Of a stretch of 64,000 nt of DNA, positions 1-12,765 are shown piece by piece. The stretch's first letter is position 1; each line of letters opens with the position of its first letter. A program made the translations under genes and the position numbers. Below the pieces are notes generated by a model. It was not told where the DNA came from, ran no database searches, and saw nothing but the letters and a program-made list of their open reading frames with translations. The stretch comes from Janthinobacterium sp. 17J80-10 (lineage in GTDB: Bacteria; Pseudomonadota; Gammaproteobacteria; Burkholderiales; Burkholderiaceae_D): contig NZ_CP035311.1 of assembly GCF_004114795.1 (NCBI RefSeq), forward strand, positions 124,001-188,000, written 5' to 3'.

Positions 1-2
1 TG

Positions 3-3053
<3,051 letters not shown>

Positions 3054-3069
3054 GCCGGCAGCACCGGCG

Positions 3070-5544
3070 TCACTCCGAAACCATCGCGGCCGAAAGCGCC
3101 GGCAGCGCCTCGAAGTCGCTGACCTCACAGGGCTTGCCAAAGAAATAACCCTGATACAGGGTGCAGCCCTGGTTGACGAGAAAATCCAGCTCGGCAGCGG
3201 TTTCCACGCCCTCGGCGATCACAGGGATGCCCAGGCTGTTACCGAGGGTCATGATGGCGCGAATGATGGCGGCATCGATATTGCTATCCACCGCATTGCG
3301 TACGAATGACTGGTCGATCTTGAGCTGGTCGATCGGCAGTTTCTTCAGGTAAGCCAGGGAAGAATACCCGGTGCCGAAGTCATCCAGTGAAATACTGACG
3401 CCGATTTCGCGCAGGCGCTGCATCTTGCGCACGATGCTGTCGGTATTTTCCAGCAAGAGGCTTTCCGTGATTTCCAGCTTGAGCAGGCGCGCATCGATGC
3501 CGCTGGACTGCAACAGCAGCTCGATTTCTTCGACAAAACCGCCCCGTTCGAACTGGCGCGAACTGACATTCACCGCCAGCGTCAGATGCGCAGTGGCGGG
3601 GTTCGCTTGCCAGAGGCGCAGCTGGCGGCACGCCTGTTCGAGGATGCGCTGCCCGAGCGGCACGATCAGGCCGGTATCTTCAGCCAGCGGAATGAAGTCG
3701 CCCGGCGCCAGCACGCCCTTTTCGGGGTGGCGCCAGCGCACCAGGGCTTCGGCGCCGATGATGCGGCAGGTGCTGTCGACTTGCGGCTGGTATGCCAGGA
3801 AAAATTCGCCGCGCTCCAGGCCCTTGTAAAGCGCCTGCTCCAGCGCCACCCGCGTCATGGCGCTGGCCTGCATTTCCGGATCGAAGAAGCGCAGTGCATT
3901 GCCGGGCGAGGCCTTGGCGCTGTACATGGCCATTTCGACTTGCTGCAGCATTGCATCCTCGCCCAGGCGCTGGCCGCTGAACAGGGTCACGCCGATGGAC
4001 ACCGACACGCGGTACTGCTGGTCGGCCACTTCGAGCGTGCGGTCCACTGCCGCCATGACGCGCTCGCCGATGCCGGCGGTGCGCTGGGCTGCCTCGGCCT
4101 GGCTGGCGCCGAGCCCTTCCAGCAAGATCAAAAACTTGTCGCCGCCCAGGCGCGCCACCATGCCGGCATCCCCCACTGCCTGCTCGATGCGCCGGGCCGT
4201 CTCGACCAGCACCAGGTCGCCGACACTGCGGCCCTGCGCCTGTTCCAGGCGGCGGAAATTGTCGAGGTCGAGAAACATCAGCGCACCGGTATTGCGGGTG
4301 TGGGCACCGAAAGCCAGCGCCGCGCGCAGGCGGTCGCGCAGCATGCGCTGGTTGGGCAGCCGGGTCAGCTGGTCGTAAAAGGCCAGCGCGCGGATTTCTT
4401 CCTCGGCGCGCTTGTGCGGCGTAATGTCCTGCAGCACCGCCAGGTAGCCGGTCGGGTCCTGGTCCGAGCCGGCCAGGGCGTTGAGCGTCAATTGCAGGCT
4501 GCAGCGATTGCCGTCCTGCTCGAGGTCGAATTCCTGCTGCACCGTGCACTGGCAATCGATGGCGGCAGCAATTGCGCGCGCCAGCTGCTGCGCCGCTTCC
4601 GGCGGCAGCGCCGCGTCATACTGCTGGCCGACCAGTTCCGCCGACAGGAAGCCCAGGCGGCTGTCTTGCGGCACATGACACATGGTAATGCGGCCTTCGC
4701 GATCCAGCACCAGCACGGCATCCTGCAACGAGGCAATCATGGTGGCCAATTGCGCTTCGCGCCGGCGCAGCTCGAATTCAGCGTGCTTACGCCGGCTGAT
4801 GTTCATGTAAGTGCCCATCATTTTCAGCGGACGGCCGCTGGCATCGAATTCCACCGCCTTGCCATGCAATTGCATCCAGACGTAAGTGTCATCCTTGTGA
4901 CGCATGCGCAGTTCCGGATCGAACAGCCGGGTCTCACCGCTGAAATAGGTGTCGCGCGCGGCAAACAGCACGGGCCAGTCATCCGGGTGCACCAGCTGGC
5001 GCCAGCTCATCACGCAGGGGGCCATCTCGCCGCGCGCATAACCGAGCGGAATCGCCCAGTTGGCGTTGAACATGACATCGTCCTGCTCGGGGCGCCACTC
5101 CCACAGGCCCTGCTCGGCGCTTGCCAGCGACAATTCGAGGTCGCGCCGGCGCCGGCTGCGCTCGAGCACGTTGCGCACGCGCGCCAGCAGGATGGGGACG
5201 ACAATGGGCTTGGTAATGTAATCTTCGGCGCCGAGCTTGAAGCCGGCCAGCTCGCTGCCCAGGGATGTATCGGCAGTAACAAAAATGACGGCGACATCGC
5301 GCAGGACCGGGTTGGCATGCTGGCGCAGGCGGCGATGCATCTCGTGGCCGCTCATGCCAGGCATCATCACGTCCAGCAGGATCAGGTCGGGAGGAGCGCG
5401 CTCGGCCAGTTCCAGCGCCTCGGCGCCAGACGTGGCGAAACGCACTTCGTAGGCATCTGCCAGGGCGTTGCCGAGTACGACAACATTCGCCGGAACGTCA
5501 TCGACGATCAGGATGTGCGCGCGATCAGATACCTGTGCTTCCAC
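3070..5544 (-). CDS. Response regulator with PAS, degenerate GGDEF and EAL domains
   Basis: Predicted receiver-controlled cyclic-di-GMP phosphodiesterase, 824 aa, cytosolic. Domains in order: REC (1-125, acceptor Asp58 in LLDVMMPGMSG, Lys112 in TKP), two PAS-like segments (about 140-260 and 265-380), GGDEF (385-550) and EAL (565-815). The GGDEF active-site motif reads GGDKF (467-471), so cyclase activity is doubtful. The EAL side keeps GAEALVRW (Glu599), DDFGTGYSS (721-729) and IAEGVET, as expected of an active phosphodiesterase. The start is a GTG at 5544 with GGGGAG six bases upstream. The neighbouring hybrid kinase ends 16 bases away on the other strand and could phosphorylate Asp58; that pairing is inferred only from position. 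Confidence 0.93.
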   Translation of the reverse strand: MEAQVSDRAHILIVDDVPANVVVLGNALADAYEVRFATSGAEALELAERAPPDLILLDVMMPGMSGHEMHRRLRQHANPVLRDVAVIFVTADTSLGSELAGFKLGAEDYITKPIVVPILLARVRNVLERSRRRRDLELSLASAEQGLWEWRPEQDDVMFNANWAIPLGYARGEMAPCVMSWRQLVHPDDWPVLFAARDTYFSGETRLFDPELRMRHKDDTYVWMQLHGKAVEFDASGRPLKMMGTYMNISRRKHAEFELRRREAQLATMIASLQDAVLVLDREGRITMCHVPQDSRLGFLSAELVGQQYDAALPPEAAQQLARAIAAAIDCQCTVQQEFDLEQDGNRCSLQLTLNALAGSDQDPTGYLAVLQDITPHKRAEEEIRALAFYDQLTRLPNQRMLRDRLRAALAFGAHTRNTGALMFLDLDNFRRLEQAQGRSVGDLVLVETARRIEQAVGDAGMVARLGGDKFLILLEGLGASQAEAAQRTAGIGERVMAAVDRTLEVADQQYRVSVSIGVTLFSGQRLGEDAMLQQVEMAMYSAKASPGNALRFFDPEMQASAMTRVALEQALYKGLERGEFFLAYQPQVDSTCRIIGAEALVRWRHPEKGVLAPGDFIPLAEDTGLIVPLGQRILEQACRQLRLWQANPATAHLTLAVNVSSRQFERGGFVEEIELLLQSSGIDARLLKLEITESLLLENTDSIVRKMQRLREIGVSISLDDFGTGYSSLAYLKKLPIDQLKIDQSFVRNAVDSNIDAAIIRAIMTLGNSLGIPVIAEGVETAAELDFLVNQGCTLYQGYFFGKPCEVSDFEALPALSAAMVSE

Positions 5545-5671
5545 CTCAAACTCCCCTTGGCGCAGTCTGTTGCTGCGGCATAGCCGGCTTCGCCCCGCCA
5601 GACTGGCAAGACCCGTTTGAGGTTAATTGTATGCTAATTCGGGCGTGCGCCCAATCCCGGGCAATCCGTGG

Positions 5672-8014
5672 CTAGCGCACAACGCTGAAGGGCAAGGCGC
5701 GCGCAGGGCGCCGTTCGAAGAGTTTTTCGCATTCGGCGGCCGGCAGCGGCTTGCTGAAATAATAGCCCTGGCCGATGCCGCAGCCGTGTTGTGCCAGGAA
5801 ATTTTGCTGTTCGGCCGTCTCGATGCCTTCAGCCACCACGCCGATCTGCAACTGGCGCGCCATCGCCAGGATGGCGGTCACGATGGCCGCGTTGTGCGCA
5901 TCGACATTGACGTCGCGCACGAAGGAGCGGTCGATTTTCAGGGTGTCGATCGGGAATTGCCGCAGGTAAGACAGCGAGGAATACCCCGTGCCGAAGTCAT
6001 CGATCGAAATCGATACGCCGAGGTCGCGGATCTGGTTCAGGCGCGCGGCGCTGCTGACCGGGTCTTCCATGACGATGCTTTCGGTCAATTCCAGTTCCAG
6101 CAGGCGCGGATCCAGGCCGCTGCTTTCCAGGCACTGAGCGATCTTGGTAATCAGCGCCGGGTCCTTGAACTGGCGCGCCGAGACATTCACCGCCACGCCG
6201 ATCGCGTCGGCGCCGCGCTTTTGCCAATCCTGCGCCTGGCGGCAGGCTTCCTGCATGACCCACTCGCCAATCGGCACGATCAAGCCGGACATCTCGGCCA
6301 CCGGGATGAATTTCAGCGGCGCGATCATGCCCTGGCCGGGCCGGTTCCACCGAATCAGCGCTTCCACGGCAATCACGGCATTGGTCTGCAAGTCTTGCTG
6401 CGGCTGGTAATGCAACTCGAATTCGCGGTTTTCGAGGGCCTGGCGCAACTGGTTTTCCAGGCTCAGGTGCTCGCGCGCCAGTGCGCTCATCTCCGCCGCG
6501 TAGAAGGCAAAGCCATTGCCGCCGGCCTTCTTGGCCTGGTACATGGCGGTTTCCGCGCGCAGAATCAGCTGTTCCGGCGTGTCGCCATCGTCGGGATAGG
6601 TGCCGATGCCAATGCTGGGCGTCAGGTAGAGTTCTTCGTTGGCGATCACAAACGGCGTCTCGAAGCAGCGCTGCAGCTTCAGCGCCGCGCGCGCCAGGTC
6701 TTGCGAGTCGTTCACGTAGGGCAAAACGATCAGGAATTCATCGCTGCCCGGACGGGCAATCAGGTCTTCGGTGCGCAGGTTCTGCTTCAGGCGCTCGGCC
6801 ACGGCGCAGATCAGGTCGTCGCCGGCGGCATGGCCGAGGCTGTCATTGATGCCCTTGAAACGGTCCAGGTCGAACATCAACAAACCCAGCTTGAAGTTTT
6901 GCCGGCGCGCCAGCGACAGTGACTGGCGCAGGCTTTCCAGCAACAGGCTGCGGTTGGGCAAGCCGGTCAGGCCATCATGTTGCGCCAGGTAATGCGCGCG
7001 GTCCTCGGCAGCGCGCTGGTCGCTCACGTCGCGCAGCGCCGCCAGGCGCACGCGGCGGCCTTCGTAATCGAAGTCGCGTGACTGGATCACCAGCGGCACC
7101 TCGCGGCCGCTGGCATCGGTCAGGGTAATTTCATAATCCTCGTCGCGGCGCGAGCGCAGCATTTCCTCGAGGCGGGCGCGATGCGCCGGAATCACGAATT
7201 CCAGCGCAGAGCGGCCGACCAGGCCATCGGCAGAACAGCCCACCATGCGGGCAAACGCCTGGTTGGCATTGATGATGACGCCAGCGTCGTGGAAGACCAA
7301 CCCCTCGCTGGCGACCGCGGCCAGTTTCTCGAAGCGCGCCTGGCTGGCGCGAGCAGTCGAAGTCGATTGCAGCGCAGCTTGCTCGGCTGCCTGGCGGATC
7401 GCCACCTCGTCTTTCAGCGAGGCGACCAGTTCCTCATTGTTGAATTGCACGCGCAATGCCGCGCGCATGGCATGTCCCAGGCGCGTCGACGTCAGCAGCA
7501 TCGACACCAGGAACACGACCGCCATGACACTGAGTTCATGGCTGACGGTGGATTCCGCCGTCAGTCCCCAGGCCAGCATCGGCGCCACCGCGCACACCGC
7601 AAAGACGCGGTAGACGCGCGGCACAGCAGAAAACATGGGCAACGCCGCAGCGCACACACCCAGCACCAGCACCGCGAGCACCAGCTGATATTCGTAGCCC
7701 ACGTAGACGGAAAGCAGCACGGGGCACGCGCCCCAGCACAGGCCGATCATGGCAACGCAGGCGGCAAAACGGTTGGCCCACCTTGCCGCCTTGCTGTCGG
7801 CATCGGCCGCATTGCGGCGGCGGGCATGCATCAGCATCAGCCCTGCGGCGGCGCAGGAAATGGCCGCCAGCCAGCCCAGCAGCAAGGCAGCCGGCACGGT
7901 CTGGACGATCGCCACCAGCAACACGGCGGTCACCATGGTTGCCAATGCTGCGCCCCGCGCTTGTTGATACAGCAAGTCCACCTGCCGGGAAAACAGGCGA
8001 TTTTCCGTATGCAC
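5672..8014 (-). CDS. Membrane PAS-GGDEF-EAL protein with degenerate GGDEF
   Basis: Integral-membrane sensor, probably a cyclic-di-GMP phosphodiesterase; 780 aa from the chosen start. The N-terminal 190 residues contain about six hydrophobic segments, followed by a coiled coil, a PAS domain (about 225-335), GGDEF and EAL. The GGDEF signature is RPGSDEF (motif near 422-426), with the first glycine pair lost, so cyclase activity is unlikely. The EAL domain keeps AVEALIRWNRP, DDFGTGYSSLSYL and VVAEGIETAEQ. An upstream ATG at 8077 would add 21 residues, but the GTG at 8014 has AAGGAG six bases before it and puts the first helix at the N terminus, so it is preferred. The gene is tandem with the receiver-EAL gene, about 130 bases upstream of it. 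Confidence 0.92.
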   Translation of the reverse strand: MHTENRLFSRQVDLLYQQARGAALATMVTAVLLVAIVQTVPAALLLGWLAAISCAAAGLMLMHARRRNAADADSKAARWANRFAACVAMIGLCWGACPVLLSVYVGYEYQLVLAVLVLGVCAAALPMFSAVPRVYRVFAVCAVAPMLAWGLTAESTVSHELSVMAVVFLVSMLLTSTRLGHAMRAALRVQFNNEELVASLKDEVAIRQAAEQAALQSTSTARASQARFEKLAAVASEGLVFHDAGVIINANQAFARMVGCSADGLVGRSALEFVIPAHRARLEEMLRSRRDEDYEITLTDASGREVPLVIQSRDFDYEGRRVRLAALRDVSDQRAAEDRAHYLAQHDGLTGLPNRSLLLESLRQSLSLARRQNFKLGLLMFDLDRFKGINDSLGHAAGDDLICAVAERLKQNLRTEDLIARPGSDEFLIVLPYVNDSQDLARAALKLQRCFETPFVIANEELYLTPSIGIGTYPDDGDTPEQLILRAETAMYQAKKAGGNGFAFYAAEMSALAREHLSLENQLRQALENREFELHYQPQQDLQTNAVIAVEALIRWNRPGQGMIAPLKFIPVAEMSGLIVPIGEWVMQEACRQAQDWQKRGADAIGVAVNVSARQFKDPALITKIAQCLESSGLDPRLLELELTESIVMEDPVSSAARLNQIRDLGVSISIDDFGTGYSSLSYLRQFPIDTLKIDRSFVRDVNVDAHNAAIVTAILAMARQLQIGVVAEGIETAEQQNFLAQHGCGIGQGYYFSKPLPAAECEKLFERRPARALPFSVVR

Positions 8015-8045
8015 GGCCGTCTCCTTGATTATTGTGAGAAAAGTA

Positions 8046-8063
8046 TATTTCCGCTGGGAAATA
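8046..8063. promoter_or_regulatory. Inverted repeat upstream of the membrane EAL gene
   Basis: TATTTCC and GGAAATA form perfect 7-base arms around GCTG, about 30 bases before the GTG at 8014. On the minus strand two TATACT hexamers (near 8069-8064 and 8047-8042) could be -10 elements. Operator function is inferred from position only. Confidence 0.3.
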
Positions 8064-8283
8064 AGTATACGGGCCAAACGGCCAGTCGGCGCCCCTCCTC
8101 CGGCGCGCCGTGCTGCGGCGCAACAAAGCCCCGCAGACAGTCAACGTTCCGCTGCAAACCCTTGAATTTAGCCGCCATGGCCTGAAACTTTGCGGAGCAT
8201 CTGACGTCTATGGGTGCACAAGTCCTGCCTGTATTGTTGCAGTGCCGCTTGCACTGTTTCCGCTTCATAAAAAGGTGGATGCA

Positions 8284-8571
8284 ATGAAATACCTGCAAAA
8301 CCAGGCGGTAGCAACGCCAGTTGGTCGGGTTCTGGCGTTCCGGCCACGACACCTTGCCGCTGCGCCGGCGCATGCGCTGTACGGCGATGCGCTCGAACGG
8401 GGCTGGCACCAGCATTCCATCAAGCTGCTCGCCGAAACGACCGCCCAGCCGATGCAAGTGGTCACGCCCATGTATGAACAGGTGCTGGCCGAGTTGCGTC
8501 CCGCGGCAAGGCTCAAGGACTATTTGCCGATCTTTGTCAGCCGCCGCGTCCGGCGCATGCTGGGCGCCTGA
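8284..8571 (+). CDS. Small DUF3562-like protein
   Basis: A 95-aa cytosolic protein with no signal peptide or membrane segment. The C-terminal half (IKLLAETTAQPMQVV, later LKDYLPIFVSRRVRR) resembles small DUF3562-type proteins of Burkholderiales, whose function is unknown; the family match is from memory. The reading frame is open from 8110, but the ATG at 8284 has an AAGGTGG ribosome-binding site just upstream and gives a sensible N terminus. It sits alone between two unrelated genes. Confidence 0.65.
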   Translation: MKYLQNQAVATPVGRVLAFRPRHLAAAPAHALYGDALERGWHQHSIKLLAETTAQPMQVVTPMYEQVLAELRPAARLKDYLPIFVSRRVRRMLGA

Positions 8572-8676
8572 GGCCCGTCGCCGCCTCGCCCAGCTGCCTC
8601 TCTATATATAATCTCTGCAGTCCCGTAATCCCGCCGGCGCGCAGTGCGCCGGCGGCCCAGCGCCGCGAAGCCATCC

Positions 8677-10224
8677 ATGGAAATTGAACTCAAGCTGCTG
8701 GTGGAGCCTCGCCACCTCCCTGCCCTGCGCCGGCTGCCGCTGCTGCAGCAATACGCCTGTGCGCCGCCGCGCACGCTGCACATGCGCGACATTTACTTTG
8801 ACACGCCGGACCTGGCCATCCGCAACAACAATGCCGGCTTGCGCGTGCGGCAGGTCGAGGGCGCCTGGATCCAGACCTTGAAGGGGGGCGGCAGCGTCGC
8901 CAGCGGCTTGCACAGCCGCCATGAGTGGGAATCCCGCGTAGCAGGCCCGCATCCAGACCTGGCCGCCCTCGCCATGATCGTGGATCGCCAATGCACCTGG
9001 AGCCGGCTGCTGCGCCAGCCCGACCTGGCCGCGCGCCTGGAGGCGGCATTTACCACCGATATCCGCCGCACCCTGTGGGAATTGCGCCTGGCCCAAGGCG
9101 ACATGGTCGAGTTCGTGCTCGACGAAGGCAGCATCGAATGCCGCGGCGATAAAACCGCCGTGTGCGAAATCGAAATCGAACTCAAGTCCGGTGCGCCCGA
9201 ACACCTGTTCGATTTTGCCCTGCTCCTGCTCGAAGCCATTCCGCTGCGCCTGTCCAACAGCAGCAAGGCGGCACGCGGCTATGGCCTGTACCGGCCGCAG
9301 GCGCCCGCCATCGTGCGCGCCGCGCCCTTGCGCCTGGCGCGCGAACTGACCGTCGAGGAGGGTTTCCGAGTCATCGTCGGCAACTGCCTGGCGCAAATCC
9401 AGGGCAATGAAGCGGCGGTGGTCGATGGCAGCGCTGCGGAAGGCATCCACCAGATGCGCGTCGGGCTGCGGCGCCTGCGCTCGGCGCTCAAGCTGTTCCG
9501 CAAACACGCGCCCTGCCCGCCGCAACTGCTGGCCGAACTGGCATGGCTGGGCGATGCCCTGGGTCAGGCGCGCGACTGGGAAGTATTGCTGGACGCGACC
9601 CTGCCAAGGCTTGCCCCGCTGCTGCCGCAATCGGCGGCGCTGGCATTGCTGCAGCAAGCCATCGAGACAATCGTCGCCGACCATCATCAGGAAGCTGCCA
9701 GTGCCGTTGCCTCCGAGCGCTTTGCCCGGCTGGCGCTGAATCTTGGGGCCTGGCTCGTCGGCGCGCGCTGGCGCGGCCCGGTTGCCGGCCGGCGCCAGCG
9801 CAAGCTGGATGCGCCGCTGGTGAAATTTGCCCGCAAGGCACTAGCGGGCAACCAGGCGGCGCTGCTGCGCAAAGGCAAGCGCCTGCCCCATGCTGGCCCG
9901 GCAGAACGTCACCGCGTGCGTATCGCCGCCAAGAAAGCCCGCTACGCCACCGAATTCTTCCAGTCGCTGCAAGCGCCCAGGCGCGTGCGTCCTTACATCG
10001 CCGCACTGGCCGCGCTGCAGGAGACGCTCGGCTGGCTCAACGATGCCGCCGTGGCCCAAAGCTTGCTGGCAAGCCTGCAGCAAGCCGGTACCGCCACGGC
10101 CGAACTGGCCGGCGCAGCAGGCATGGTGCGCGGCTACCTGAGCGCAGCCCCTGCGCTGACGCAGGCGGAATTGCTGGAATTGTGGAAAAAATTTGCCCGC
10201 ACGCGTCCGCCCTGCCGCAGCTAA
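8677..10224 (+). CDS. CYTH and CHAD domain protein
   Basis: A 515-aa cytosolic protein joining a CYTH triphosphate-tunnel domain (1 to about 200) to a CHAD helical domain (about 225-505). The N terminus EIELKL carries the ExExK motif of the tunnel, and CEIEIELKSG is a second acidic strand. CHAD shows IHQMRVGLRRLRSALK and HRVRIAAKKARY, the conserved histidines and basic residues. Such proteins act on inorganic triphosphate, and CHAD domains bind polyphosphate, so a role in polyphosphate metabolism is likely. A GTG at 8644 would add 11 residues of low-complexity Arg/Pro; the ATG at 8677 places ExExK at residues 2-6 as in the family. TATATATAAT near 8604 may hold its -10 element. Confidence 0.9.
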   Translation: MEIELKLLVEPRHLPALRRLPLLQQYACAPPRTLHMRDIYFDTPDLAIRNNNAGLRVRQVEGAWIQTLKGGGSVASGLHSRHEWESRVAGPHPDLAALAMIVDRQCTWSRLLRQPDLAARLEAAFTTDIRRTLWELRLAQGDMVEFVLDEGSIECRGDKTAVCEIEIELKSGAPEHLFDFALLLLEAIPLRLSNSSKAARGYGLYRPQAPAIVRAAPLRLARELTVEEGFRVIVGNCLAQIQGNEAAVVDGSAAEGIHQMRVGLRRLRSALKLFRKHAPCPPQLLAELAWLGDALGQARDWEVLLDATLPRLAPLLPQSAALALLQQAIETIVADHHQEAASAVASERFARLALNLGAWLVGARWRGPVAGRRQRKLDAPLVKFARKALAGNQAALLRKGKRLPHAGPAERHRVRIAAKKARYATEFFQSLQAPRRVRPYIAALAALQETLGWLNDAAVAQSLLASLQQAGTATAELAGAAGMVRGYLSAAPALTQAELLELWKKFARTRPPCRS

Positions 10225-10253
10225 GCGGCGACAGCGCGGCAATGCAAAGGGGC

Positions 10254-11003
10254 TTAAAACTGGCTGTGATACACCTTGAGGATCACGCCGGGATCGGCCA
10301 CGAGACGGGCGATGGCGCCGGCGCCATCGAGCGTGGCGGCGTCGAGCGAGCCATCGGCTACTGCTGCTGCCAGGGTGCTGGCGCGCCGGAGCACCTCCAG
10401 CTTGGCCGCGCCGCCAGACCAGACATAACAGGCGTGCTGTGCAGCCAGGGCGTGCAACGACAGCGATACGCGCGCATGCGGCGCCTGCCCCGGCTGCAGC
10501 GCCACGTAACGGCGCTCGGTCGTAGTGGCTTCATGCCATTGCGGCGCATCGGCAAACAGCGAAGCGGTATGGCCATCGGTTCCCAGGCCCAGCACAATCA
10601 CCGCCGGCTTGACGAGTGCCGGGTTGGCGTTGGCAACCTGCACCGAGCGGCGCGCCCACAGCCAGGGGTCGGTCGCCGCCGCCACGTGCGACATCAGGGG
10701 CAGAAAGCGCGCTGCCGCAGCCGGCCCGCACAGCAAGTGCTCGCGCACCAGGGCGGCATTGGCATCCGGATGGTCGGGCCGCACGCTGCGCTCGTCCACC
10801 AGCGAGATGTCGATGTTTTCCCAGGCCAGCGGCTGCTGCGCCAGCGCCGCAAAAAACGGCAAGGGACTGCGCCCGCCGGACACTAGCAGCAAGGCCCGCT
10901 CCTGCTCCTGCGCAAGCACTTGATGCAAGTCCTTACTTACCTGCAATGCCAACGCCTGTGCGGCATCATCTGCGGTCTTGAAAGTTGTCAGTTGCAAAGC
11001 CAT
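10254..11003 (-). CDS. pgl: 6-phosphogluconolactonase
   Basis: Hydrolyses 6-phosphoglucono-1,5-lactone to 6-phosphogluconate in the pentose phosphate and Entner-Doudoroff routes. It is 249 aa, normal for the DevB/Pgl family. Visible family signatures are VSGGRSPLPFF (41-51), SLVDERSVRPDHPDAN (67-82) and GLGTDGHTASLF (139-150), which hold the sugar-phosphate site. The start is the ATG at 11003 with GGAG five bases before it; the frame stays open further upstream but runs into the next gene. zwf or edd are not visible nearby, so it stands alone behind an outer-membrane protein gene on the same strand. Confidence 0.93.
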   Translation of the reverse strand: MALQLTTFKTADDAAQALALQVSKDLHQVLAQEQERALLLVSGGRSPLPFFAALAQQPLAWENIDISLVDERSVRPDHPDANAALVREHLLCGPAAAARFLPLMSHVAAATDPWLWARRSVQVANANPALVKPAVIVLGLGTDGHTASLFADAPQWHEATTTERRYVALQPGQAPHARVSLSLHALAAQHACYVWSGGAAKLEVLRRASTLAAAVADGSLDAATLDGAGAIARLVADPGVILKVYHSQF

Positions 11004-11077
11004 CGCTGCTCCGGGGGATGCGCAAGCCGCGCGAACCCGCATCATATACGATGCTGCAGGCGCCGATCCAGAACTGC

Positions 11078-12130
11078 TCAGAACTGTTGCACGTAACGCA
11101 GCGCCAGCATCTTTTCCATGGGCGCGGCAGTGATGTTGTCCGGATGGCGCCGCAGCGACACGGCCCAGCCGCCATACGCCGTTTGCCCCAGGGGCGCGAC
11201 ATAATTCATTTCCGCCAGCACTTCGCGTCCGCTCGGCACTGCCGGGTTTGGCGCGGCGCCGCTGCCGGCAACCCACAGGCCGCGATAGGGACGGATCGGC
11301 TGCGACAGCGTCAGCGAAAAGCGGTCGCCGGTGCGGTAACGGTCGGACGCCACGACCCCGACAGAAAAAGCATTGCTGTGCACCGTGCTGCCATCGATAC
11401 CGACTAGCGTGCGGCCATACGAAGCCTGTGCTGCCAGGGCGACCTTGGGCGCCACCAGCCAGACCCCGGTCAATTGCGCCGAACTGGTCGGCGCGCCCAG
11501 GCTGAAGGCTGTCACAGTGCGCCGGCTGCCCGGCCAAGGTTGGCGCTCCTTGCTGCGCATGAGGGAAAACGACAGCGCCGTATCCTCGAAGGAATGGGAC
11601 AATTCCAGCACGCGCGCATCGATGCGCGGCTGCACCGTCATCAAAACTGGCGACAATTCGTCCGGATCGAAGGCACGCAGCGCCATGCTGTGGGCCAGGC
11701 CGCTGCGCAGGATGCCGAACTTGACGCGGATGCCGCCCAGCTCGCGCGAAATGCCCGCGTGCGATGCATTCGGCATCAGGGAAAAATAGGGGTTGCCCAG
11801 CGCCGGCATAGCCAGCATGGCGTCGGCATCGCCTGAGTGGCGCGGCACGAGCCCGCCGGCGCCAAAATACTCGGCTGCCAGGCCGCCTGTGCCCACCGCA
11901 TAGTCGCGGCCATCATCGCCGCGCGCCACCAGCGCATACGCGCGCGATGACAATAGCGGTGTGGCCGTGCTGCGATCGAGTTGCCCGAACACTTGCTCGA
12001 GCGGCATCGAAGTCGGCCGGATAAAGCCGCGCCCGAGATCATTTGCCAAGGCTGTCTGCAGGGGTGCTGCCAGCAAACAAAACGCCGCCAGTCCGAAGAC
12101 ACGGGACTTGAGGTGAATGAACTTAGCCAT
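11078..12130 (-). CDS. Putative outer-membrane protein of unknown function
   Basis: A 350-aa exported protein. A signal peptide is clear (AAFCLLAAPLQTALA, then NDLG near residue 30). The rest alternates polar and hydrophobic residues and ends in LRYVQQF, whose C-terminal phenylalanine is typical of beta-barrel outer-membrane proteins. The middle (RAYALVARGDDGRDYAVGTG and later) recalls the barrel or passenger end of S8-peptidase autotransporters, but no catalytic triad is present. The ATG at 12130 follows GGGAGGG and starts just before the signal peptide. It may be a leftover or stand-alone barrel; the function is not known. Confidence 0.7.
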   Translation of the reverse strand: MAKFIHLKSRVFGLAAFCLLAAPLQTALANDLGRGFIRPTSMPLEQVFGQLDRSTATPLLSSRAYALVARGDDGRDYAVGTGGLAAEYFGAGGLVPRHSGDADAMLAMPALGNPYFSLMPNASHAGISRELGGIRVKFGILRSGLAHSMALRAFDPDELSPVLMTVQPRIDARVLELSHSFEDTALSFSLMRSKERQPWPGSRRTVTAFSLGAPTSSAQLTGVWLVAPKVALAAQASYGRTLVGIDGSTVHSNAFSVGVVASDRYRTGDRFSLTLSQPIRPYRGLWVAGSGAAPNPAVPSGREVLAEMNYVAPLGQTAYGGWAVSLRRHPDNITAAPMEKMLALRYVQQF

Positions 12131-12233
12131 ACGCCCTCCCTTTGCCAAACCGCTTGCGCGGCATAAGGGCAACGGGGTCGCCCTTACTTTCATTGTGTAC
12201 TTTTATTTCCAGTTTGCAAGTAAATCCTGCGAA

Positions 12234-12251
12234 ATCCCATATTTATGGGAT
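12234..12251. promoter_or_regulatory. 18-bp palindrome between divergent genes
   Basis: ATCCCATA-TT-TATGGGAT is a perfect inverted repeat in the divergent region between the outer-membrane protein gene (minus) and the small gene starting at 12316 (plus). It may be an operator; no regulator is identified. Confidence 0.35.
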
Positions 12252-12315
12252 ACCCAAGGACACGGTTTTAGCTTGTAATTGCGTACATGCAAGAAATTTG
12301 ACATTGGTGGACAAC

Positions 12316-12651
12316 ATGCACGCCCTCGACGACTTTACTGACCATTGGCGCGACCAGCCCAGCTTCCTGGTCGACGGTTTCGGCAACTCCACGTTCCTGG
12401 CCCAGGTGGAATACCATTCCCAGCGCATTCACCACCGCCACTCGACCATCGTGCGCATCCGCAAGCCAAGTGCGGGCCTGGGACAGGTCTCGCTGCAAAA
12501 AGCGCCGGCGCCGCTGCAGGGCTTTCCGCAACTGCTGTTTTCGCCGCCGCTGCACGCCTACGATTACGACCCCGCCAGCCACGCGCTCCTGGTGCAGGGC
12601 CACTCCAACCTGCTGGGCGGCGACTACCAGGTGGTGATCGTGCCGGCATAA
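12316..12651 (+). CDS. Hypothetical protein
   Basis: A 111-aa protein that I do not recognise. It begins MHALDDFTDHWRDQPSFL and contains QVEYHSQRIHHRHSTIV, a His-rich stretch, with no membrane segment or signal peptide. Translation probably starts at the ATG at 12316, with GGTGG five bases upstream; the frame is open from 12142, but those codons overlap the divergent promoter region. It ends about 115 bases before tRNA-Ser and is not part of an obvious operon. Confidence 0.6.
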   Translation: MHALDDFTDHWRDQPSFLVDGFGNSTFLAQVEYHSQRIHHRHSTIVRIRKPSAGLGQVSLQKAPAPLQGFPQLLFSPPLHAYDYDPASHALLVQGHSNLLGGDYQVVIVPA

Positions 12652-12727
12652 GGCAACTGAGGCATAGCAGATTTACAATTCCCCGCGGTTTTCAGCGCAA
12701 TATCCCGATTGCGGCGCGATTATTTGC

Positions 12728-12733
12728 TATAAT
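12728..12733 (+). promoter_or_regulatory. -10 element of the tRNA-Ser promoter
   Basis: A perfect TATAAT hexamer lies 32 bases before the first base of tRNA-Ser, the expected distance for a short leader. No good -35 hexamer is seen at 16-18 bases. Confidence 0.5.
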
Positions 12734-12765
12734 CTGCGGCTTCGCGCATTGCGAACCGGAATCCA

